Shown one piece after another: positions 42,538 to 51,330 of a stretch of DNA of 64,000 bases. The position numbers were made by a program, and so were the translations under genes. Each line of letters begins with the position of its first letter. Within the stretch, counting starts at the first letter, position 1. The DNA is from Paenibacillus plantarum. GTDB taxonomy: Bacteria; Bacillota; Bacilli; Paenibacillales; NBRC-103111. The notes beneath the pieces were generated by a model. It was not told the DNA's origin and searched no databases. It saw nothing but the letters and a program-made list of their open reading frames with translations. The stretch lies in the NCBI RefSeq assembly GCF_013141695.1, contig NZ_WHNY01000004.1, positions 333,480 through 397,479 on the forward strand, given 5' to 3'.

Positions 42538-44877
42538 CTAATCCCTTGAATCTGGGAACAGCATCTTGTACTGCTGAGGCGTGATACCTTCTCTTTTTTT
42601 AAACTTACGAATAAAATGCGACTGGTCTAGGTAGCCTACGCTCTCGACAATCTCTTTGACACTCATCGACCTAGCTTGCAGAAGTTCTTTCGCTTGATTC
42701 ATGCGAATCTCTTCCACATAGTCACTAAGTGTAGTTCCTGTTTGATTTTTGAAATACCGTGATAGATACGATGGAGAAACTCCGAAGGTATCGGCAATTT
42801 GGTTGGAATTCAAAGTAACGTCGGCATAATGCTGGGAAACATAATTCACGATTTTATCGCGCAGTTCGAAATTCCGACTTTCCTTCTTACGGCTCATCTC
42901 ATCAGCAAATCGTGTGCAGTAACGTAGGAAGATACGCTCAAACTCCTCCACCGTTTCAAAAGCAAAAACTTGCAGCATCTCGTCTGATTCTCGGTCCTGC
43001 TCTTCTCGTGAAATCTCTTTAGCAAGTTTGAGTACTGCTATAATCAACCCTTGACATAGAGCCCTCGCAGCTCCAGGCGTCAAATCGCTGCCACGGATTT
43101 CTTGGATCTCTTCGGTAATGACTGAACTTACCAATTCTCTGTCTCCCAGCTTAATGACCTTTATCAAATTCGAGACAGCCTCATCCATAATCTCATAGCG
43201 CGAGTTTGCTTCTTCAATGGGTGCATCTTGATACTTCAGAACGACATTGTTCCCTTCCAAGAAACGACGATGGGACGTTTCAACTGCTTGCCTGTAGTAA
43301 ACCGGCGTATCCAGCACATGATGAAACAATTCGCTGATCCCTAACGTGACGGTGAATGGAAAAAGCCGTTCGAAGAAATCACGAATTTTTTCAGCAGCCT
43401 CATGCAGTAGTTGCTCGCATTCCACTTCTTCTTCCGCCTTAATACCAACTAAAAGCGCAACACCGCGATTCTCCGTTAGATCGATCGCATAGCCATGGCC
43501 TAACTCCATGGAGATTTCTTCAGCCACGTTCATAATGCTGTATTTGAGAACATTCTGAATGATCGCCGTATTCGTCTTTTCAAAATTGCGATAATCATCG
43601 ATACGAATAAGCAATATGGCAAATCGTTCATAAGAAAGCTGCATGCCCGCTTTGATCGTCAATTCGTTAAGCTCCTCGCGGGATCTCACATTGCCTTTGA
43701 TCAAATCTGCCAGAATTTTTTCCTTCCATGCAGCGGATTTGGTTCGGAGATGCGAACGCAGGTCGTTATTCTCCAGATTCATATGCTCAAACGCTTCGCT
43801 TAGCCAGCCGAGTTCATTATTTTGCCGATGTACCTCGGAAGACGGATTCTTCCGGACGGAATCCAATAGCCTTTTGATCGGCTTGTAATGCTGTCTGGCA
43901 AGGAACAGAGATAACCCGATCCCTAGCAGCAACACCGAAACCACGATGATATAAAAAATAGTCTGAGTTTGCCTCACCACAGTAAGAAACTGTCCTGTCG
44001 GCACGACCACATAGTAGGACCACGGCATAAATCCGGATTCGAGTTGAACCGAAGAATGCGGTCCCTCCGGCAAATTCAGGCTGCTCACGATGGATGCTGT
44101 TCTATCCGCAGGTAACCATGGCAGCAGTCTGGCTGCGTCCTTCCCTTCCCCGCTTCCACTAGAGGCGGATACGATAATGTGGTCGTCCTTATCGATGATG
44201 AATGCCTCTCCTTCAAATTCCTTTATTGCCCCCCCAATCGCCTTTTTCATTTCCGCCCCACTGATCAAATAGAGAAGTACTTGTGTCGGTTTAACGCCGT
44301 TTCCTGGGAGAGGAAACATGTAAATGGCCGCATCCAGCTTGTTGGCACCATTCAAGCTTATGGATTGAACAGGCAATAAATACGGCTCCTTAAGTCCCGC
44401 TGCCAGATTCTTGAATTCAACATGGTTCAAATGCGCAAAAGGGTAAACGTTCTCAAAAAAAGTGTCCAGATCATAGACGCCGCTTGCCGCATAGACCTTC
44501 TGCTCCGACATTTCATTGAAATAGAGACCGATATCCAACAGATAGGAATGTGTCGAGCCGTATGACCTCAGCTCCTGAATGCCCTGCTTCGTCTCATAGC
44601 CACCTTCGGAGAACGAATACCGCATCAGCTTGTTATTACTGGAAATTTGCAAAGACATTTGCCGTAATTCATTAAACCGTTGATCAATCTGATCGCGGAT
44701 CTGCTTCAATGAGGTAATATTGGACTGCTCAACAATCCCCTCCAGCGTATCGAAAAACTTCGTATAAACGAATCCTCCGATGGCCGCCAATAGAAAGACG
44801 ACTAAGAACAAATAGGAAAAAAAGTAAGTCATAAGCCGTGAAACCTGAGGTGTTCTCTGTTTTTTTCCTGTGCTCAT
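42538..44877 (-). CDS. Membrane sensor with C-terminal AraC-type DNA-binding domain (module 4)
   Basis: 779 residues. Membrane segments at about 16-38 and 300-322 flank a Cache-type extracellular domain (EGEAFIIDKDDHIIVSASSG near its end). The cytoplasmic linker is long, and the C-terminal AraC domain contains VGYLDQSHFIRKFKKREGIT and ends PQQYKMLF. It is the last gene of operon 4 (permeases, binding protein, Asp-box enzyme, sensor), closed by a strong terminator. Probably regulates its own operon in response to the imported oligomer. RBS AAAGGAG lies about 11 bases from ATG 44877. Confidence 0.9.
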   Translation of the reverse strand: MSTGKKQRTPQVSRLMTYFFSYLFLVVFLLAAIGGFVYTKFFDTLEGIVEQSNITSLKQIRDQIDQRFNELRQMSLQISSNNKLMRYSFSEGGYETKQGIQELRSYGSTHSYLLDIGLYFNEMSEQKVYAASGVYDLDTFFENVYPFAHLNHVEFKNLAAGLKEPYLLPVQSISLNGANKLDAAIYMFPLPGNGVKPTQVLLYLISGAEMKKAIGGAIKEFEGEAFIIDKDDHIIVSASSGSGEGKDAARLLPWLPADRTASIVSSLNLPEGPHSSVQLESGFMPWSYYVVVPTGQFLTVVRQTQTIFYIIVVSVLLLGIGLSLFLARQHYKPIKRLLDSVRKNPSSEVHRQNNELGWLSEAFEHMNLENNDLRSHLRTKSAAWKEKILADLIKGNVRSREELNELTIKAGMQLSYERFAILLIRIDDYRNFEKTNTAIIQNVLKYSIMNVAEEISMELGHGYAIDLTENRGVALLVGIKAEEEVECEQLLHEAAEKIRDFFERLFPFTVTLGISELFHHVLDTPVYYRQAVETSHRRFLEGNNVVLKYQDAPIEEANSRYEIMDEAVSNLIKVIKLGDRELVSSVITEEIQEIRGSDLTPGAARALCQGLIIAVLKLAKEISREEQDRESDEMLQVFAFETVEEFERIFLRYCTRFADEMSRKKESRNFELRDKIVNYVSQHYADVTLNSNQIADTFGVSPSYLSRYFKNQTGTTLSDYVEEIRMNQAKELLQARSMSVKEIVESVGYLDQSHFIRKFKKREGITPQQYKMLFPDSRD

Positions 44878-44906
44878 AAGTCGTCTTTCTCCTTTACCGG
44901 ACTTTC

Positions 44907-45980
44907 TTAATTGCTGGCCTTATTAACCAATTGCCGCAATGCAGCATACTCGGACACACATGTACCTGCCTCAATATCTGCTTCAGTGAACGCCGCCATC
45001 AATATCTCTTTGGCTTTGTCCCGTTCCCTATCATATATCACATAAATATAGCCTTCCTGATCCTGTATACCGTCTGGGTAGGAGATATCTCCTCTTTCAT
45101 CAAGGACTAGCCCGCCCTTCCACGTAAGTCCATCATCCTCTGACAGCATCGCAGTCAGGTGACTTCTCCCTTTGAACCCATAGTGGTTAACTAGCAGTAG
45201 ACGGCCTGATTGCAGTCTACGGATGAAAAATCGAGAGCTAGGACCGCCAAGCACAGTCGGCTTGCCAGGCGACCAAGTGCTTCCACCATCCAAAGAGACA
45301 CTCTCCCCGATTCCATAGAATGTTCTGACCAGCATCCATAAACTTCCATCTCCCCGCTCAACAAGCATATGCTCGTCGAAGTGACGATTCGGAATGTCCG
45401 CAGAACCTCGCAGGTGGAAGGTTTCCCCCTCATCCTTCGAAACGTAGACATTCGAAAAGGCTTGCTCCGGCAGCTCATTCAGCGGTGATTCATGGCAAGC
45501 CCAGACAGCAATCGGCAGCAGCCATTCCCCGTTCTTCAGCACGGTTGGTTTATTCATCATAATACCATCAGCAATACGTCTTGGACTAGTCCAGACAACC
45601 GAGTCAGCTCCCGGATCCGCGCAGATCGAAGCCCATACCCCGCAGCGTCCGTCGTACCAACTATAGCTTTGGGACCAGAATACCCATAAGCGTCCCGAAG
45701 GGTCCCTCCATAAGCAAGGATCGAAAGCTCGCACCTGGTCCGGCGGATCGATCACATAGAGCAGATCCGACCACGACTGTCCGCGATCCTCGCTTTTGAC
45801 GAGGGCGACATAATTGCTGGGGCCTTCTCCTTTGCCTCCACTGTAGAAGGCCGCCCACAACCTATTATCTGGGGCGCATGCTACGCCAGGGATTCCTTGC
45901 CACTGACGAACTCGGTAACGATCACCATCTACGAACTGAATCGCTGCCCCTTCCAATGCCAAATCAAAATTAGGCCTCAT
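44907..45980 (-). CDS. Asp-box (BNR) beta-propeller, sialidase-superfamily glycosidase-like
   Basis: 357 residues, no signal peptide. Four Asp-boxes are visible (SEDRGQSW, SKDEGETF, SLDGGSTW, SEDDGLTW), the loop motif of sialidase-fold six- or seven-bladed propellers. RVRQWQGIPGVACAPDNRLW at the N-terminus, and RAFDPCLWRDPSGRLWVFWSQ, belong to a group usually labelled exo-alpha-sialidase-like, for which substrates other than sialic acid (rhamnose or uronic acid ends) are likely in plant-wall clusters. Exact reaction unknown. It lies 20 bases after the binding-protein gene and 29 before the sensor gene, inside operon 4, so it should act on the oligomer imported by module 4. RBS GAGAGGAAG precedes ATG 45980. 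Confidence 0.82.
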   Translation of the reverse strand: MRPNFDLALEGAAIQFVDGDRYRVRQWQGIPGVACAPDNRLWAAFYSGGKGEGPSNYVALVKSEDRGQSWSDLLYVIDPPDQVRAFDPCLWRDPSGRLWVFWSQSYSWYDGRCGVWASICADPGADSVVWTSPRRIADGIMMNKPTVLKNGEWLLPIAVWACHESPLNELPEQAFSNVYVSKDEGETFHLRGSADIPNRHFDEHMLVERGDGSLWMLVRTFYGIGESVSLDGGSTWSPGKPTVLGGPSSRFFIRRLQSGRLLLVNHYGFKGRSHLTAMLSEDDGLTWKGGLVLDERGDISYPDGIQDQEGYIYVIYDRERDKAKEILMAAFTEADIEAGTCVSEYAALRQLVNKASN

Positions 45981-46000
45981 GGCGCTTCCTCTCTTTCTGC

Positions 46001-47599
46001 CTAATTGCGTTTGTAGCGATCATAAGCGTCTTTATGGATTTTCATATATTCGTCCAGACCCATTTTCTTGATCGTCGCTACATATTCATCCCACTTGGAG
46101 AATGGCGCTTTCCCCATGATGAATTGTGTCTGCATTTCACCCACGTAGGTGTGGATATCGGTACTCAAAGCTTTTAAACGATCATTTTCCTCCTTGGTAA
46201 ACAAGAACGCAGGCCAAATTTCTTTGGGGACGAACGGCTTCAAGTTGTTAGCCGCTGTAATGACTTCCGGCATCCCTTCTCCGGTATCCCAAGCGAAGCG
46301 CTCTTCACGAACAATAGGGTGCACAGAGAAGGGCGAAACAAGCTCGCGGGAAATTGTTTGATCCAGGGTCAAACCATCCTTATTGTTCACAATATCCTGT
46401 ACAAATCGATATTTGCCATCTTTCATCTCGTAGGTTTTGCCTTCTACGCCCATCCAGTATAAAACGGCTCCGTCCCCATCCAAAAAGTAATCCGCCCAGC
46501 GCATCGTGGCTTCAGGCTCTTTGTTGTTTTTGGTGATCACAAAAGCTCCTTGATTTTGCAGGACAGGGCTAATGCCTCCCCAGTTTTGATCGCCGAAGGG
46601 GCCTTTCAGCGCTGCGCCAAAACCAGCATAATTCGTTTTCAATTGTCCTGCAGGAACGACATTAATATTAGAGAATCCACCCACCAGCCCTTTGGAGATT
46701 TTGGCAGTCAGAATGGTTGCATTGTTGGTGAAAATCTCTTTATCCAACAAGCCCTCCGTATACAATTTGTTCATGTACGTTAGCAAATCTTTGTATTTCG
46801 GATCCGTCTGCATAAACCGCATGGCCCCCGCTTTATCGTCATAGTCGACGTAAGGGTTGGCATTACCACGGCTGTAAAGACCCCAGGCTCCTGCTAAAGA
46901 ACGCAATGCATTGCTGATATCTGTGCTGCTCAGCGGAATACGTTCTGGGTCTTTTGCCTTAAAGGCTTTAAGCACCCCATAGAGCTCATCGGTTGTCGAA
47001 GGCATTTTCAGTCCTGCTTCATCTAGCCATTTCTGATTGATGAACATTTTCGTGCCAATTCGGTGCGTAATATTCGAGGACATTTTTGGAAGTCCATAAA
47101 TTTTGCCATCAGGAGCGGTGATCCCTTTGAGCACTTCCGGATTCGCTTTCAGGATTTTGGAGAAATTAGGCGCGTACTTATCAATCAGATCATTCAATGG
47201 AATAAACAAACCTTGTTGTCCATAAGTAATCATGTCCTGCGAATTAATCCCTCCGCCATAGAAGGCATCTGGGATATCATTGGTCGCCAGAAGAAGGTTC
47301 TTCTTCTCCTCCAGACTTGCTTGCGGGACTAGGTTCCAATCGATATGAATACCCGTTCGCTTCTCTGCCTCCTTCCAAAGAATCTTATCCTTCCATTCCC
47401 CCTGAAGGGGCGATTGGCCCGCCATCATACGAAGCGTAATGGGCTGATTCACGATGGGCATGCCTGTTTCATTCAGCGTTTTGCTTGCATTTTTAGCTTG
47501 CCCTGTTGGCGTCACCATATCTGTATTCGTGCATGCGGATAGCAGACTTGTAGCCATGATAACAACGAAAGCGGTTTTAATAGATTTTAGATACAACAT
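46001..47599 (-). CDS. Transporter module 4: lipoprotein sugar-binding protein (LplA/YtcQ type)
   Basis: 532 residues. Lipobox LSAC gives lipidated Cys23. The mature part has the large-binding-protein pattern, with WNLVPQASLEEKKNLLLATND and MFINQKWLDEAGLKMPSTTDELY. The C-terminus is Lys/Tyr-rich. It differs from the other four binding proteins. It starts 18 bases after the YtcP-type permease gene. RBS AGGGGGAA precedes ATG 47599. Confidence 0.93.
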   Translation of the reverse strand: MLYLKSIKTAFVVIMATSLLSACTNTDMVTPTGQAKNASKTLNETGMPIVNQPITLRMMAGQSPLQGEWKDKILWKEAEKRTGIHIDWNLVPQASLEEKKNLLLATNDIPDAFYGGGINSQDMITYGQQGLFIPLNDLIDKYAPNFSKILKANPEVLKGITAPDGKIYGLPKMSSNITHRIGTKMFINQKWLDEAGLKMPSTTDELYGVLKAFKAKDPERIPLSSTDISNALRSLAGAWGLYSRGNANPYVDYDDKAGAMRFMQTDPKYKDLLTYMNKLYTEGLLDKEIFTNNATILTAKISKGLVGGFSNINVVPAGQLKTNYAGFGAALKGPFGDQNWGGISPVLQNQGAFVITKNNKEPEATMRWADYFLDGDGAVLYWMGVEGKTYEMKDGKYRFVQDIVNNKDGLTLDQTISRELVSPFSVHPIVREERFAWDTGEGMPEVITAANNLKPFVPKEIWPAFLFTKEENDRLKALSTDIHTYVGEMQTQFIMGKAPFSKWDEYVATIKKMGLDEYMKIHKDAYDRYKRN

Positions 47600-47617
47600 G
47601 AAGTGATTCCCCCTAAT

Positions 47618-48502
47618 TTAGCCTTTGATAGCTCCAATCATGACTCCTTTAACGAAGTAACGTTGGAGAAACGGATACAGCATTAAGACAGGCAGACTGG
47701 AGACAATAATGACGGCATATTTCAGGCCTTCCGTCAGCATGATTTGGTCAACCGAAGTTTCAGAGCCACTGACCATGCTTCCCATCTGATTTTGCAATAG
47801 AATCTGTCTAAGAATTAATTGCAGTGGATATTTCTGAGAATCCGACAAGTAGATAAGTGCGTTGAAAAATGAATTCCAGTGGCCGACTCCGTAAAATAAA
47901 AGCATAACGGCTATGACCGGCATAGACAACGGAAGAATGATGCTTAGAAGCATACGAAAATTCGAGCATCCATCGATCTGGGCTGACTCTTGAAGCTCAA
48001 TCGGAATAGCCTGAAAAAAAGTTCTCATAATAATAATATTCCACATCGATACGGCACTCGGCAAAATAATCGCCCAGATAGTATTGATCAAGCCGAGGTT
48101 TTTGATCAGCAAGTAGGTTGGAATCAGCCCGCCACTGAAAAACATGGTAATGACAAATATGATCGTCAGAACATGACGCCCTCTGAAATCCTTACGTGAC
48201 AGGGGATAGGCAGCGCCTATGGTAAGCAGCAAATTTACCGCTGTGCCTGCACAGGTATAAATCAAAGTATTGATATATCCTCTCATAATCCCGTCATCTT
48301 GGAAAACCCGGATATAGGATTGCACGTTAATCTGCTTCGGCAGCAGCCATACTTGACCTTCGACCACAGCCGCCGGGCTGCTGAACGATGCGCTTAGCAC
48401 GAATACGAGTGGATAGAGAACAAGTATCGTTCCTAAACTTAACAATGTATAATTTATTATATCGAATACGATATCTCCTCTGGTTTGCGCAAGTCTGCCC
48501 AC
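47618..48502 (-). CDS. Transporter module 4: carbohydrate ABC permease (YtcP type)
   Basis: 294 residues, six membrane segments. EAA loop QESAQIDGCSNFRMLLSIILP; C-terminus YPFLQRYFVKGVMIGAIKG. It uses a GTG start (48502) placed 7 bases after AAGGAGG; no ATG is near. The partner permease gene ends 13 bases upstream. Confidence 0.93.
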   Translation of the reverse strand: MGRLAQTRGDIVFDIINYTLLSLGTILVLYPLVFVLSASFSSPAAVVEGQVWLLPKQINVQSYIRVFQDDGIMRGYINTLIYTCAGTAVNLLLTIGAAYPLSRKDFRGRHVLTIIFVITMFFSGGLIPTYLLIKNLGLINTIWAIILPSAVSMWNIIIMRTFFQAIPIELQESAQIDGCSNFRMLLSIILPLSMPVIAVMLLFYGVGHWNSFFNALIYLSDSQKYPLQLILRQILLQNQMGSMVSGSETSVDQIMLTEGLKYAVIIVSSLPVLMLYPFLQRYFVKGVMIGAIKG

Positions 48503-48515
48503 CTTTGATCCCTCC

Positions 48516-49424
48516 TTACCATAGGCTTGTATTCGTGAGCCTTTTCGAAATGCGATTCACTACGATTAACAAGATTAAGTTGATGACCGAATTGAACAGT
48601 CCAACCGCCGCAGAGAAACTATACTGCGCTCCCAATACACCCGATCGATATACATAAGTGGAAATTATATCGGATGCACTTATGTTCACATCATTTTGCA
48701 TCAAGAACACTTTCTCGAAGCCTACCGCCATAATTTGCCCGCATTGCATGATAAATAGAATCATCACTGTTGGCATAATCGCCGGCACATTGATATGCCA
48801 GATGCGCTGGAGCTTACTAGCTCCTTCCAGTGTGGCCGATTCATGCTGCTGCGGATCAACGCCGGCCAAAGCTGCGATGAACAGAATGGAATTCCATCCT
48901 ATATTTTGCCATACACCAGAAAACACATATAACGTCTTGAACCATGAAGGCTCCGCCATAAAATCAATTGGAGTCGCCCCTGTCCATAGGAGAAATTGAT
49001 TCACCAGCCCGGTTTTTGGCGAAAGGAAAATCGCCATCATGCCTACCAATACAACTGTCGATATGAAATGAGGTGCATAAGTGACAAGCTGTACCGTCTT
49101 CTTGAACATGACCTGCCTAATTTCGTTAATCAATAGTGCGAACAGGACAGATAATGGAAAGCTGATGATTAAGTAGTAAACGCTAATCAATAAAGTATTG
49201 GTTAGCAGCCTTTGTAAATAATATCCATTAAAAAATCGTTCAAAATGCTGCAGCCCCACCCAGGGGCTCCCCCATATTCCTTGCACAGCATTAAAGTCCT
49301 TGAAAGCAATCTGGACACCATACATAGGAATGTAATCAAATACAATGACATACGTAAGGGCCGGCAAGATCAATAGGTACAATTCCCAATTTCGGCTGAT
49401 TCCTTTAAGCGATACTCTGTTCAC
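48516..49424 (-). CDS. Transporter module 4: carbohydrate ABC permease (LplB type)
   Basis: 302 residues, six membrane segments. GSPWVGLQHFERFFNGYYL and the EAA loop ESATLEGASKLQRIWHINVPA are LplB signatures. In this copy the usual Ile-Asp before Gly is Leu-Glu, so the EAA loop is slightly off consensus. GTG start at 49424 with GGGGGCGA upstream. First gene of operon 4. It faces eda across a 275-base divergent gap (49425-49699). Confidence 0.92.
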   Translation of the reverse strand: MNRVSLKGISRNWELYLLILPALTYVIVFDYIPMYGVQIAFKDFNAVQGIWGSPWVGLQHFERFFNGYYLQRLLTNTLLISVYYLIISFPLSVLFALLINEIRQVMFKKTVQLVTYAPHFISTVVLVGMMAIFLSPKTGLVNQFLLWTGATPIDFMAEPSWFKTLYVFSGVWQNIGWNSILFIAALAGVDPQQHESATLEGASKLQRIWHINVPAIMPTVMILFIMQCGQIMAVGFEKVFLMQNDVNISASDIISTYVYRSGVLGAQYSFSAAVGLFNSVINLILLIVVNRISKRLTNTSLW

Positions 49425-49577
49425 AATTCCGGTCGCCCCCTCTCCGTTATCCTGATATTCTGTCTCTACTTCCTTCTTATCTCATTCCTAATCTCAGCTG
49501 CTCTTTGGTATCTCCTCCTCTTCCGCGACATACCTCCATCCTATAGCGAGAGCCAATAAAACGTATATAGAAGTCTG

Positions 49578-49605
49578 TTGACCTGCATGGTTCATTGATT
49601 ACAAT
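49578..49605 (+). promoter_or_regulatory. Likely sigma-A promoter for eda
   Basis: TTGACC (49578-49583), a 16-base spacer and TACAAT (49600-49605) lie about 95 bases upstream of ATG 49700. The -35 matches at 5 of 6 positions and the -10 at 5 of 6. Confidence 0.55.
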
Positions 49606-49699
49606 TGTAGGAATTATAAGGTTTTTCGTCTTGCTAGGATAGATGTTTGATAGTATGCATGTCATAATAGGACCTATCCCTTACTTGGAGGCTCTCAAC

Positions 49700-50335
49700 A
49701 TGAATCGTGAAAAAGGATTACTTGAAATCGAACGAACTCGGATCATTGCCATTGTCAGAGGCGTTGAAGAACAGCACGTGGAGTTCGTGGCTGACGCTTT
49801 ACTGCAAGGTGGCGTGACGGTCATGGAGATTACCTTGAATACACCTGGCGCACTTTCCATGATAGCTCGGCTGCAGGACAAGCTTGGAGATCAGATGTAC
49901 ATTGGTGCAGGCACTGTACTGGATTTCGACGATGCCAAGCGGGCTATAGATGCTGGCGCTGCATTCCTTGTGACACCCAACACCGACGAGGAAGTTATTC
50001 GCTTTGCTCACAGTCAACAAATACCTATCTTCCCAGGAGCCCTTACGCCAACGGAAATCGTTAAAGCATGGAAGGCTGGTGCAACAGCAGTCAAAGTATT
50101 CCCAAGTGCCAGCCTTACCCTAACCTATATCAAGGAGCTGATGGGTCCTCTCTCTCATATTCCTATGATGGCCGTGGGTGGAGTTACTGAAGAGAACATT
50201 AGCCAATTTCTACAAATCGGATGTTATGGTTTAGGCATTGGTGGCTCTCTAATTAATCTTCCACAAATTCAAGCTGGAAATTACTCATGGATTACTGAGA
50301 AAGCGTCGCGATTACTTGCTGCCTCTAAAGGCTGA
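49700..50335 (+). CDS. eda: KDPG aldolase (2-dehydro-3-deoxy-phosphogluconate aldolase)
   Basis: 211 residues, class I aldolase TIM barrel of the Eda family. Lys132 in AVKVFPSAS is the Schiff-base residue and Glu43 in MEITLNTPG the general base; GALTPTEI and AVGGV form phosphate-binding edges. It splits KDPG to pyruvate and glyceraldehyde-3-phosphate, the last step of galacturonate and glucuronate breakdown, so it receives what PL22, GH105, GH28 and GH2 glucuronidase release. ATG 49700 follows TTGGAGG at 9 bases; a longer frame from 49643 lacks a ribosome site. It is the only intact plus-strand gene in the window. No KDG kinase or uronate isomerase is nearby. A decayed IS begins 13 bases after its stop. 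Confidence 0.95.
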   Translation: MNREKGLLEIERTRIIAIVRGVEEQHVEFVADALLQGGVTVMEITLNTPGALSMIARLQDKLGDQMYIGAGTVLDFDDAKRAIDAGAAFLVTPNTDEEVIRFAHSQQIPIFPGALTPTEIVKAWKAGATAVKVFPSASLTLTYIKELMGPLSHIPMMAVGGVTEENISQFLQIGCYGLGIGGSLINLPQIQAGNYSWITEKASRLLAASKG

Positions 50336-50347
50336 TGCTTTCTCTGG

Positions 50348-50844
50348 GGTTGTGATGCAAAGCTCTAATTCATGATACAGTAACTGATAATGAAGTCATG
50401 GGATGGGTCCATGAATATGGACCCGAAATCGACAAACGAATCCGTTCCTTTTTGAAACCTACAAACGACTCGTGACGGACCGACGAAACCTACGTTAAAG
50501 TCAAGGTCAGTGGAATTATTTATATAGAGCAGTTGATTCTATGGGGAAAACGAAATTAATAAATGAAAAAGCCTTACCAAAAGAAACCTTGACTAGACAG
50601 ACAAAGTATCTAAACAACATTGTTGAGCAAGATAACCGGTTCATAAATAAAATAACAAAACCGATGTTTGGCTTCAAATCATTTCTAACTGCCGAACAGA
50701 CATCAAAGGGAATCGAAGCCATTTGATAAGGAAAAGGCAGACCGATAATAATTCTTCTATCCTCTCTACTGTTGAATGGCTCAAAAATATCTGCTGTATA
50801 GTATGTCAGGTAACTGAAAACTTTTTAATCCTTGCACCAGAACC
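50348..50844 (+). mobile_element. Decayed IS6-family (IS240-like) insertion sequence
   Basis: The right end AATCCTTGCACCAGAACC (50827-50844) is a typical IS6/IS240 terminal repeat. The left end GGTTGTGATGCAAAGCT (50348-50364) is its imperfect inverse. Between them lies a broken transposase gene. The total of about 497 bases is well short of the usual 0.8 kb, so internal deletions have happened. I see no 8-base target duplication (flanks TTCTCTGG and GATTTGAG). It lies just after eda and fills the first half of the 995-base gap 50336-51330. Confidence 0.85.
50380..50800 (+). pseudogene. IS6-family transposase remnant
   Basis: Readable pieces on the plus strand: WVHEYGPEIDKRIRSFLKP, then TNDS, a TGA in place of the Trp codon, and RTDETYVKVK with the first catalytic Asp. 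After a one-base deletion in the GQW codons the frame shifts to NYLYRAVDSMGKT. Then, after a deletion that removes the middle catalytic Asp, come KYLNNIVEQDNRFINK (third catalytic residue, Glu) and MFGFKSFLTAEQTSKGIEA. The tail is shifted again. At least one nonsense change, two frameshifts and one internal deletion make it inactive. The strongest piece is an open frame at 50541-50726. Confidence 0.88.
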
Positions 50845-50876
50845 GATTTGAGCGATGTGCTCCGTATAAATAAAAT

Positions 50877-50914
50877 AAACCAGAACCCCCAATTTTCCCT
50901 GGAGTTCTGGTTTT
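50877..50914. terminator. Bidirectional hairpin downstream of the IS remnant
   Basis: AAACCAGAAC (50877-50886) pairs perfectly with GTTCTGGTTT (50904-50913). On the minus strand it is followed by ATTTTATTTATA, so it reads best as a minus-strand terminator; on the plus strand by TACAAA. Just before it on the minus strand lies a stretch resembling the last codons of an ABC-transporter ATPase gene, so it may be the old terminator of a lost gene. Confidence 0.6.
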
Positions 50915-51161
50915 ACAAATACTAACTATCTTTCTGCAGCCGCCCATCCCGAAACCATACAAATCCTCTGATGCTTTATACAACAAGGAAAGCGCTTGTT
51001 AATGTAGAAATCCTAGTGTATCCGTAAGGGACTGCGTCTTAATCACAGCTACATTCCTTAAATTTAATCATATCTGCTCATTTAGTTCAATCGCCACCTC
51101 GAGTTGACTGTTTTGTTTGCTTCCATACGAATAAGAATTGTCTCCAACCAATAAATTAAAT

Positions 51162-51192
51162 AGGCGTTCACTCTAGGAGTGGCGCCTTTTTT
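51162..51192. terminator. Bidirectional terminator between convergent transcripts
   Basis: AGGCG-TT-CACTC, a TAG loop, GAGTG-G-CGCCT, then six T on the plus strand. On the minus strand the stem is followed by ATTTAATTTATT. It lies 139 bases after the stop of the GH2 gene at 51331, so it can end the long minus-strand operon and also plus-strand read-through from eda. The rest of 50915-51330 shows no gene. Confidence 0.75.
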
Positions 51193-51330
51193 AATTTCAA
51201 AGCTTAATTTGTCGCTTTAAAACTTATTTGTCTCTCAACAGCCCCTCCCTCATCCAATTCTAAGGCAGACTTATGCCTCCAATTTGAAAATGCTCTAACA
51301 TTTCAAGACTTTCAAATTATCAATGTTTTA

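Noticed and set aside
50516..50722. 68-residue minus-strand frame
   Set aside because: Antisense to the IS6 transposase remnant; the plus-strand reading carries the family motifs.
50985..51005. cre-like sequence GGAAAGCGCTTGTTAA
   Set aside because: Three mismatches at fixed positions, and no gene start is suitably placed.
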